Of a DNA stretch of 64,000 nucleotides, positions 58,105 to 64,000 are shown in pieces. The notes beneath the pieces are model-generated. The model did no database searches. It was not told the origin of the DNA and was given only the letters and a program-made list of their open reading frames with translations. Position 1 is the stretch's first letter; each line of letters begins with the position of its first letter. The stretch comes from Candidatus Peribacteraceae bacterium (GTDB lineage Bacteria; Patescibacteriota; Gracilibacteria; Peribacterales; Peribacteraceae), in assembly GCA_028703445.1 (NCBI GenBank), contig JAQVMW010000004.1, positions 52,127 to 116,126 of the forward strand. The letters are read 5' to 3'. Position numbers and translations under genes: made by a program.

Positions 58105-58164
58105 GCCCTGAGCGGAGCGAAGCGGAGAATGGGTGAGGAGTGTTATTTGAAGGGGGTGTATTAA
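58105..58164 (+). repeat. Orphan copy 3 of the Cys-rich gene's 3' end
   Basis: CCTGAGCGGAGCGAAGCGGAG leads into GAATGGGTGAGGAGTGTTAT, reading RMGEECYLKGVY-stop. It starts about 35 nt after the real stop of paralog 2. The first Cys of the CxxC is again Gly, as in both tails after paralog 1. Confidence 0.7.
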
Positions 58165-58175
58165 GCCAGCTGCTG

Positions 58176-58226
58176 CCCTTCGCGGCTGCGGCTGGCGATG
58201 TCATACTAAGTCGCACCCGCGAAGGG
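58176..58226. repeat. 10-bp inverted repeat upstream of pbpC
   Basis: CCCTTCGCGG (58176-58185) and CCGCGAAGGG (58217-58226) bracket a CATACT that could be a -10 box (TTCGCG, 17-nt spacer, CATACT). A smaller GCACCC/GGGTGC stem overlaps the right arm. It may be the junction of the cassette with the old A2M-pbpC operon, or a regulatory hairpin. Confidence 0.5.
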
Positions 58227-58249
58227 GTGCTGCTTTCACCGCCTTACAC

Positions 58250-60667
58250 ATGATCCGTCCCCGTTCCCTCTTCTGGCTCCTCCCGCTGCTCGTGCTCGCA
58301 GTGGCAATCCTCCTGCCCCTTCCGCAACGTTTCCTCGACCGGCAACAATCCTCCATCCGCATTCTGGATCGCAACGGCGAAGAGTTGTACGAGCTCAATC
58401 GGGTCACGCGCGGCTCGCAGCAGTGGGTTCCCCTCCGTGAAATTCCGCAATCCTGCACTGCTGCGCTACTCGCCATCGAGGATCGAAGTTTCTATGCACA
58501 TCCGGGAGTGAGTCTGAAAGGAACAATCCGTGCCCTCTGGCAGAACCTTTCGACCGGACGCGTCGTGTCGGGAGGCTCCACCATCACCCAGCAGCTCGCC
58601 CGGCTTACGCTGGGCACTCAGGAACGCACCATCGTCTCGAAAGTGCTCGAAGCTCTATTGGCACTCAAGCTGGAACAATCGCTCAGCAAAGATGAGATTC
58701 TGGAGCGCTACCTCAATGCCGCCTACTTCGGGCACCGGTCCTACGGGCTTTCGGCAGCGGCCAGGACGTACTTCGGCACCTCGGTGAGCGAGCTCTCCAC
58801 CGCGCAGTGCGCCCTGCTCGCGGGCCTGCCGCAATCCCCTTCCGCGCTCGATCCATTCGTGAACAGGGATGCGGCGAAAGCGAGACAGGAACGCGTTCTC
58901 GGTGCCATGCGCGAAACCGACACCCTCTCCGATGCCGAGCTGAAACAGGCAGAACAGGAACCCCTGACGCTCACGGAAGACAGAACGTCAATTCGTGCCC
59001 CGCACTTCGTTCTGTGGCTCCTTACAGAACGGCCGGATGATTTCAGCGCTCCGACTGTCCGCACAACACTGGACCTGAATCTACAGATGGAAGTGGAGCG
59101 CATCGTTGAACGCAAACTGAAAGAGCTGGCAGACAAGAACGTCACGTCCGCCGCCGTGGTCGTGCTCGATGCTCATACCGGTGATGTACTGAGCATGGTC
59201 GGTTCGGCGGATTACTTCGACGAGGAGCACGATGGCGCGGTCAACGTCGCTTTCGCATCGAGACAGCCGGGATCAGCCCTCAAGCCCTTCACCTACGCAC
59301 TGGCACTCGCGAAGGGTGATACCGCTGCGACGACCGTGGCCGATACTTCCGTTCAATTCCTGACGCAGGAAGGCACGCCGTACGTCCCGCGCAACTACGA
59401 CTACCTCGAGCACGGCCTCGTGCGGTACCGCGAGGCACTGGCTAACTCCTACAACATCGCTGCCGTGCGCGTGTCAGAACGCGTGGGTATTCCGACGCTT
59501 CTCTCGTTCCTCCGCTCCGCGGGACTCTCGACGCTGACAAAGACCCCCGAACACTACGGCCTCGCCCTGACCCTCGGCGATGCGGAAGTGAAGTTGCTTG
59601 AGCTTTCTCAGGCCTACGGCATCTTCCCGCGCGGCGGTGAAACACTCCACGTGCGCACCATCCTTTCAGACCCGACTCAAAATGGAACGGGCATCCTCGA
59701 TCCGCGCGTCGCGTGGCTCATCACCGATATGCTCAGCGATCCGACGGCGCGGCTGGCGGAATTCGGAGAGAGCGGTCCCTTAAATTTCGGTTTCCCCGTG
59801 GCGGCCAAAACGGGCACGACGCGTAACTCCCGCGACAACTGGACTGTCGGCTTCACCCCTGACCGCATCGTGGGAGTCTGGGTGGGCAACGCCGATAACT
59901 CACCCATGAAGGATACTTCCGGAGTAACGGGGGCAGGGCCGATCTTTCATGATGTCATGTTGGCAGCGGTCAGGAATCTGCCACCCGGCGATTTCGTGCA
60001 GCCGCAGGGACTCACGAAAATAACGGTCTGCCGACTATCGGGCAAACTTCCGACGGATCTGTGTCCGCATACGATTGACGAGTGGTTCATCGCAGGAACA
60101 GAACCGACAGAACCCGACGACATCTATCAGCCTTTTCTGATTGATACTCGAAACGGCCTCTTAGCTGGAAGCGGCTGCCTGCCCCTCCGAAGCTCCGAAG
60201 GAGCGAAGGAGAGTGATCAGAAATTTGTTGAACGGAAAGGGCTCGCCGTGTTTCCAAAAGAAGTGGAACAGTGGGCGCGCGAGCAGGGGTGGCCGGTTCC
60301 TCCCTCCCAAATCTCCCCTCTCTGCAAAAAAATATCTCCAATCCCTAATATTCCCCGCCCGACCGTCCGGCCGTACGGGCGGGCAATCCCCAATCCCTCG
60401 TCATGGATAGAGATCACCCAGCCACAACCGAGCGAGAGCTACCTCTTAGATCCCCTCGTCCCGGATACACAGGAGCTCATCATCTTTACCGCCCACGCCT
60501 CAGCCGACATCCAAACTGTGGACTGGTACGTAGATGATAAGAAAGTCGGGACAGCGAAGGCGCCGGATTTCCGGTTCAAATGGCAGCCTCAATCCGGAAC
60601 ACATGTCCTGAGCGCACGCACCGACGGGAAGGAGACTCATTCTTCATTCGAAGTACTGGAACGATGA
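58250..60667 (+). CDS. pbpC: Penicillin-binding protein 1C with in-frame repeat insertion(s)
   Basis: 805 residues. There is an N-terminal anchor (about 5-25) and a GT51 glycosyltransferase (about 50-220) with EDRSFYAHPG and GGSTITQQLAR. The transpeptidase (about 290-590) has nucleophile S342 in SALK, S400-Y-N and K520-T-G. The C-terminal BiPBP_C domain lies at about 715-805. It polymerises and cross-links peptidoglycan; PBP1C is typically encoded next to A2M. Residues about 697-716 (PIPNIPRPTVRPYGRAIPNP) are encoded by a repeat also present at 37.0 kb. A further stretch near 60175-60210 (CLPLRSSEGAKES) resembles the 17.5 kb repeat. Both lie in the linker before BiPBP_C, where insertions are tolerable. 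Confidence 0.95.
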   Translation: MIRPRSLFWLLPLLVLAVAILLPLPQRFLDRQQSSIRILDRNGEELYELNRVTRGSQQWVPLREIPQSCTAALLAIEDRSFYAHPGVSLKGTIRALWQNLSTGRVVSGGSTITQQLARLTLGTQERTIVSKVLEALLALKLEQSLSKDEILERYLNAAYFGHRSYGLSAAARTYFGTSVSELSTAQCALLAGLPQSPSALDPFVNRDAAKARQERVLGAMRETDTLSDAELKQAEQEPLTLTEDRTSIRAPHFVLWLLTERPDDFSAPTVRTTLDLNLQMEVERIVERKLKELADKNVTSAAVVVLDAHTGDVLSMVGSADYFDEEHDGAVNVAFASRQPGSALKPFTYALALAKGDTAATTVADTSVQFLTQEGTPYVPRNYDYLEHGLVRYREALANSYNIAAVRVSERVGIPTLLSFLRSAGLSTLTKTPEHYGLALTLGDAEVKLLELSQAYGIFPRGGETLHVRTILSDPTQNGTGILDPRVAWLITDMLSDPTARLAEFGESGPLNFGFPVAAKTGTTRNSRDNWTVGFTPDRIVGVWVGNADNSPMKDTSGVTGAGPIFHDVMLAAVRNLPPGDFVQPQGLTKITVCRLSGKLPTDLCPHTIDEWFIAGTEPTEPDDIYQPFLIDTRNGLLAGSGCLPLRSSEGAKESDQKFVERKGLAVFPKEVEQWAREQGWPVPPSQISPLCKKISPIPNIPRPTVRPYGRAIPNPSSWIEITQPQPSESYLLDPLVPDTQELIIFTAHASADIQTVDWYVDDKKVGTAKAPDFRFKWQPQSGTHVLSARTDGKETHSSFEVLER
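60340..60398. repeat. Intergenic palindromic repeat embedded in frame in pbpC
   Basis: AATATTCCCCGCCCGACCG ... GGGCGGGCAATCCCCAATCC matches the reverse complement of 37019-37072 with differences confined mainly to the hairpin centre. It encodes about 20 residues of the linker preceding the BiPBP_C domain without breaking the frame. Confidence 0.8.
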
Positions 60668-60710
60668 TGAGCTCCATCCGCTCTTGCCAATGAAGCGGAA
60701 GAGGCATTAG

Positions 60711-61748
60711 ATGATCCCCATGTCACAGATCATCGGTCTCACCGGCTACATGGGCAGCGGCAAGGGCGAACTCGTAAAACTCCTGCTCAAGCGCGGCTAC
60801 GCGTATACCTCCCTCTCGGATGCCGTGCGTGCGGAGGCGACCAAACGAGGACTTGAGCACACGCGAGAGCACCTGCAGCAAGTCGGAAACCAGCTTCGCG
60901 AGGAGCATGGCGCGGGCATCCTCGGGAAAAAAATCCGCGAGACCGTGGAGCGCGAACTTGAGCGCCGATGGATCATTGACGGCATCCGCAATCCCGGCGA
61001 ATGGGAGGAGCTGAAGCACCTCCCGGATTTTCAGATGGTCGGGGTCACTGCATCGCCCGAGACGATCGTGGATCGGATAGTGAAGCGCAATCGCGAGGGC
61101 ACTCCCCTCTCCCGCGAGGAAATACTGGAGAAGCTCAATCGGGAGCGCGGCATCGGCGAACCGTCCGAAGGCCAGCAGGTGCAGCGCTGCCTGGACCACG
61201 CCGACTTCCTCATCGTGAACGAAGGGACGCTTCAGGATCTCAACGTAAAACTCACGCACTTCGAGCGGCTCGAGAGCGGTGAGGACCGCCCCACGTTCCA
61301 CGAGGTCTTCATGGAGATCGCCTACACGTGGGCCAAGCGTGCCACGTGCCTGCGCCGCAGAGTGGGCGCCGTGATCGCCAAAGACAAGCAACAGCTGACG
61401 GCGGGGTACAACGGCGCCCCACGAGGCGTTCCCCACTGCGCCGAAATGGGCGGGTGCCTGCGGGCAAAACTCAAGATTCCTTCAGGCCAGCGCGCCGAGA
61501 TCTGTCGCGGCACGCACGCCGAGCAGAACGCCATCACGCAGGCCGCCAAGTTCGGCATCTCGATTGAAGGCTCCACGCTCTACTGCAACACCTTCCCCTG
61601 CGTCATCTGCGCCAAGATGATCCTGAATGCCGGCATCGAGACGGTGGTCTACGACAGCGACTATGACGATCCCTTGAGCAAAGAAATCCTCGGTCAGCAG
61701 AGTCTTCTTAATCTGATTCGCTACGAGGGAAGGAAGTTTCGAGCATAA
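60711..61748 (+). CDS. P-loop kinase-like/dCMP deaminase fusion protein
   Basis: 345 residues. Residues 1-180 form a nucleotide-kinase-like P-loop domain (IIGLTGYMGSGKGELVKLL; DGIRNPGEWEEL). Residues about 195-345 are a cytidine/deoxycytidylate deaminase with zinc ligands in GTHAEQNAI (His, catalytic Glu) and PCVICAKM (two Cys), preceded by RRRVGAVIAKD and TAGYNGAPRG. dCMP deaminase makes dUMP for thymidylate synthesis. The same P-loop-plus-deaminase architecture is known from yeast Dcd1 and from the anti-phage protein AvcD. It lies 44 nt after pbpC. Its final residues EGRKFRA recur at 62485 (see findings). Confidence 0.92.
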   Translation: MIPMSQIIGLTGYMGSGKGELVKLLLKRGYAYTSLSDAVRAEATKRGLEHTREHLQQVGNQLREEHGAGILGKKIRETVERELERRWIIDGIRNPGEWEELKHLPDFQMVGVTASPETIVDRIVKRNREGTPLSREEILEKLNRERGIGEPSEGQQVQRCLDHADFLIVNEGTLQDLNVKLTHFERLESGEDRPTFHEVFMEIAYTWAKRATCLRRRVGAVIAKDKQQLTAGYNGAPRGVPHCAEMGGCLRAKLKIPSGQRAEICRGTHAEQNAITQAAKFGISIEGSTLYCNTFPCVICAKMILNAGIETVVYDSDYDDPLSKEILGQQSLLNLIRYEGRKFRA

Positions 61749-61760
61749 AGGTGGACCACT

Positions 61761-62486
61761 GTGCAGCCAGATCCGTGTCGAAAGCTGGAGGTGTATGAGT
61801 CGGAATATAAGTTTTTCTCAAGCAGACAGGTAGAGACAGCGCAAGTGTTCAGGATAATTGCTAATTTAGAGAATCAATGTACATTAAGTAATAGATATTT
61901 TTCCCTGTTTCCATCTTTACCCATGTTCATGCTCGACGATCTTCCTACCTATGAAGTACTTGTGGAATCCATTGACCTGAAAGAAAAACTGAGAACTGCC
62001 GACAATCCTCAGACAGTCATCGATGCAATCTCTGCAGCCTTCGAGCGTATTCAAATGTGTTGCCTTGTAAGAAGAGAAGAGACTCCGCTCAATTCCATTC
62101 GTCTCCATGACCGCCTTCAGGAGATTCAAGTAAAAGTAGCTGATTGCTATCAGCGCATTGTCCTTCCTGACAATTACCGAAAGTTTTGGACGGCCGCACA
62201 AGAGGAGCTGGATGGAGAAATGCAGAGTCTGATCACGACTCTAGACCATCTGCGTTCGCAATCAGGTGCAACGAAAGCAGCACGTGCAAACGCTTGGTTT
62301 GAACAATACCAAGTCACGGCGTCGGAAATGAAGTCTGAGGACATAGTCACAGACATCAATGCTTTCTTGGCGTGGAGGAAAAAGGAGGAATCAAAATTGG
62401 AAGAGCAAATCAGAACACTGCAAGAAATCAAGCAGAAGTTGATCGAGAATGCACCGCCATCCGACACGGATCGTTGTTCGCCCTGA
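61761..62486 (+). CDS. Low-GC orphan coiled-coil protein
   Basis: 241 residues from a GTG 12 nt after the deaminase stop. The DNA is visibly AT-richer than its neighbours (for example 61855-61910), suggesting separate origin. The product is helical, with an N-terminal stretch CRKLEVYESEYKFFSSRQVETAQVF and a C-terminal coiled coil (WRKKEESKLEEQIRTLQEIKQKL). It has no membrane segment or known motif. It is bracketed by two copies of the deaminase C-terminal coding sequence (61725-61744 and 62485-62504). Confidence 0.65.
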   Translation: MQPDPCRKLEVYESEYKFFSSRQVETAQVFRIIANLENQCTLSNRYFSLFPSLPMFMLDDLPTYEVLVESIDLKEKLRTADNPQTVIDAISAAFERIQMCCLVRREETPLNSIRLHDRLQEIQVKVADCYQRIVLPDNYRKFWTAAQEELDGEMQSLITTLDHLRSQSGATKAARANAWFEQYQVTASEMKSEDIVTDINAFLAWRKKEESKLEEQIRTLQEIKQKLIENAPPSDTDRCSP

Positions 62487-62504
62487 AGGGAGGAAGTTTC
62501 GGGC
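62485..62504 (+). repeat. Second copy of the deaminase 3'-end coding sequence
   Basis: GAAGGGAGGAAGTTTCGGGC here against GAGGGAAGGAAGTTTCGAGC at 61725-61744. Both translate as EGRKFRA, and all nucleotide differences seen are at third codon positions. Here no stop follows directly. The 62505-62664 stretch before tRNA-Tyr has no ORF I trust. Confidence 0.65.
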
Positions 62505-62664
62505 GGAGAAGAGGGATCGGCCACAATGTACAGAAAATGAACGTGCGGAGCGGCACGGCTTTGCTACACTGGGATCAGTGGGTCGGCCCGGCTTCGTCTG
62601 CGGACTACGCCGAGGCGAGTCACTCTGCTGCATTACTGCTCTTTGGATCTCTGTCGCTATTCGT

Positions 62665-62750
62665 GGGTCGGTACCGAAGTGGTCAAACGGGCCAGACTGT
62701 AAATCTGGTGCCTCATGGCTTCGGGGGTTCGAATCCCTCCCGGCCCACCA
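62665..62750 (+). tRNA. tRNA-Tyr (anticodon GTA), CCA encoded
   Basis: Acceptor GGGTCGG/CCGGCCC, anticodon stem CCAGA/TCTGG with loop CTGTAAA, long variable arm, T-loop TTCGAAT, and encoded ACCA. Confidence 0.95.
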
Positions 62751-62777
62751 TCCTCCGCGCAAGAGCACCTTGCGCTC

Positions 62778-64000
62778 CTACGCGCATTTCTTGAGCAACT
62801 CCTCGATCTGCGCGTTCTTTTCGTTACAGAGCACCTGCAAGGCATCCAAATCACGTTCCGCCTGCTGCCGCCTGGTCTTTTCCTGCGATAACTGCGCCTG
62901 CATATCACGCAGACGCAAATCCAGCTCCCGGCCTTCCATGGTCCGCATGATGAACCGGCCGAATTCCGGATCGGAGAACTGCAAACCTTTCTTCACACGG
63001 TCTTTGTCATCGGCCTCCCTGGCATCTGCCAGTTCCTTCATGTGACGGATAATCGTAAACCGTGCAGAGTCAAACGTTTCCTTGCCGGGCCTGAGGGAGA
63101 GGGACCCACGCGCAACGGCACGCTGCAATCCTTCGTACAACGTCGCGACGCCGAATCCGCAGGTCGCGTAATATTTGCCGGGTAATCGGACACCGCTCAA
63201 GTACGTATCCTTTTCGGCGTTCGTCATCTTGTGAAATGCCATACGCTGCTCCTCCGTCGGCAGACTGTATTCAAACCGCACGTCTCTGCTCTGAAAATCG
63301 AGAAAATCCGAGAGGTGCTGACTGTTCGCCATCTCCTGCTGATAGCGAAGCCCGATCTCTTCCATCAGCGCCGGTGATAGGGGGCCTTCGGCATCGAGCA
63401 CCAGGGCAAATTCATCGCCACCTGCGGCAAGAGGTGTCACCTTGATCTTCTGCTCCCCTTCCAGCCAGCGGCACGTCTCGCCGTTGCGATCGAGAAGGAA
63501 CTGAGACATGGCTTGCAGGTAATGGGTCACGTTCTCGTACGTGGTGCAATCCACCATTCCCTTCACACCGTTCATATCGACGGATGCAAGAGCGTAGGTT
63601 TTGAGAACATCCGGCGACACGTGGTCGATCGCCGCGGTGGCGAGGTGGCGGGTCAGCAGGGAAATGCCATACGCCTTGGAATGGATGGGAAATTCCGGCG
63701 TGGAGAGAATGGAATCGTAGAGGTTTTCGGCATGGACATCGCGCGTCGTCTTGCTGCGAATCGCCTTGTACATGCGTTGCGCTTTATCTCCGAACTGATC
63801 TTCGGAATATCTCTTTCTGAGCCTGCGATCCGTCACGCGCAGATGCATATCGAGCAGACGACGCATCTTGTCAGGAAGCTGAGCACGCAACCGCTCAATC
63901 ATCCGTTCCTGATACGACGCATCCGCCGTCAGACGGGCATTCTTCTCCAGATCATGTAGAAGATGCATCACCTGTACGGCGATTTCTGCTTCGTGTCGTT
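62778..64000 (-). CDS. Degenerate GGDEF-domain protein with C-terminal coiled coil (5' end beyond window)
   Basis: 397 residues from a GTG at 63971 (ATG at 63968), but the frame stays open to the window edge (HEAEIAVQV before the Met), so the true start may lie outside. A helical N-terminal region (about 1-120) precedes a GGDEF-like domain (about 125-300): ALASVDMNGVKGMVD corresponds to the metal-binding D-x-N/D-x-F/VK strand and LAAGGDEFALVLD to the GGDEF loop. The domain then contains long insertions. A C-terminal coiled coil (about 345-397) follows. GGDEF enzymes make cyclic di-GMP; whether this one is active is uncertain. It is convergent with tRNA-Tyr. Confidence 0.8.
   Translation of the reverse strand, partial: RHEAEIAVQVMHLLHDLEKNARLTADASYQERMIERLRAQLPDKMRRLLDMHLRVTDRRLRKRYSEDQFGDKAQRMYKAIRSKTTRDVHAENLYDSILSTPEFPIHSKAYGISLLTRHLATAAIDHVSPDVLKTYALASVDMNGVKGMVDCTTYENVTHYLQAMSQFLLDRNGETCRWLEGEQKIKVTPLAAGGDEFALVLDAEGPLSPALMEEIGLRYQQEMANSQHLSDFLDFQSRDVRFEYSLPTEEQRMAFHKMTNAEKDTYLSGVRLPGKYYATCGFGVATLYEGLQRAVARGSLSLRPGKETFDSARFTIIRHMKELADAREADDKDRVKKGLQFSDPEFGRFIMRTMEGRELDLRLRDMQAQLSQEKTRRQQAERDLDALQVLCNEKNAQIEELLKKCA

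Noticed and set aside
62578-62600. Possible partial duplicate of the tRNA-Tyr 5' end (GTGGGTCGG)
   Set aside because: Only nine bases match, too short to distinguish from chance.
62449-63045. 198-aa plus-strand ORF spanning tRNA-Tyr
   Set aside because: Runs through a tRNA and antisense to the GGDEF-like gene; only its EGRKFRA segment is of interest as a duplicated deaminase tail.
1-64000. CRISPR array or prophage
   Set aside because: No regularly spaced direct repeats and no phage structural, integrase or terminase genes were seen on either strand.
1-64000. Alternative genetic code (UGA as Gly or Trp, as in some related lineages)
   Set aside because: Clear genes such as ilvA end at TGA at the expected length, and no conserved protein reads through TGA.

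Overview
The window looks like chromosome from a Patescibacteria/CPR bacterium. Peregrinibacteria (Peribacter-like) is my best guess, from gene content only. The supporting features are a medium-high GC composition, compact gene packing, SLH-domain and poly-serine surface proteins, two very Cys-rich zinc-ribbon proteins of a kind I associate with CPR genomes, a membrane-anchored Clp ATPase, an alpha-2-macroglobulin with PBP1C, and a sortase. The genetic code is standard: TGA is used as stop and tRNAs read normally. No rRNA, prophage, CRISPR array or conventional insertion sequence is visible.

Layout. 0-5.2 kb: a minus-strand run of a nucleotidyltransferase (cut by the edge), a proline-rich protein and recG, then small membrane or secreted proteins and a Gmad2/GerMN lipoprotein-like gene. 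5.3-8.2 kb: a duplicated tRNA 5' fragment, tRNA-Pro, an HTH regulator, and ilvA behind what looks like a leader-peptide attenuator. 8.4-13.7 kb: a 43-residue orphan membrane peptide, a lipoprotein, an O-antigen-ligase-like protein, tRNA-Leu, and an SLH/Calx-beta surface protein. 13.7-26.3 kb: CIRCE-groES-groEL, a B12-type radical SAM protein, a lone receiver domain, class I fructose-bisphosphate aldolase, clp, tmk, rlmN, folD and a RelBE-like toxin-antitoxin pair. 26.5-38 kb: purF, Cys-rich cassette 1, purD, prfA, mnmA, sortase, tRNA-Leu, EamA transporter and an SLH protein. 38-50 kb: carB, greA, holA, a dockerin-cohesin-cupredoxin surface cluster and a TMTC-like GT-C/TPR protein. 50-64 kb: A2M, Cys-rich cassette 2, pbpC, a P-loop/dCMP deaminase fusion, a low-GC orphan, tRNA-Tyr and a GGDEF-like protein cut by the edge.

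How it fits together. The core genes serve nucleotide synthesis (purF, purD, carB, tmk, folD, dCMP deaminase), translation and tRNA modification (prfA, mnmA, rlmN), DNA replication or repair (recG, holA) and protein quality control (groESL, clp). A second theme is the cell surface: sortase, two proteins with LPXTG-like tails, dockerin, cohesin, SLH, A2M and PBP1C.

The most unusual signals are three. (1) Two paralogous Cys-rich genes each follow an identical 30-bp perfect palindrome, each sit inside a gene pair that would otherwise be adjacent (purF/purD, A2M/pbpC), and each are trailed by stop-terminated copies of the gene's own 3' end carrying the same Cys-to-Gly change. (2) A set of small palindromic repeats occurs both between genes and, in frame, inside pbpC, rlmN and probably holA. 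(3) Many start codons lie only 6-11 nt after a good -10 box, which implies widespread leaderless transcription.
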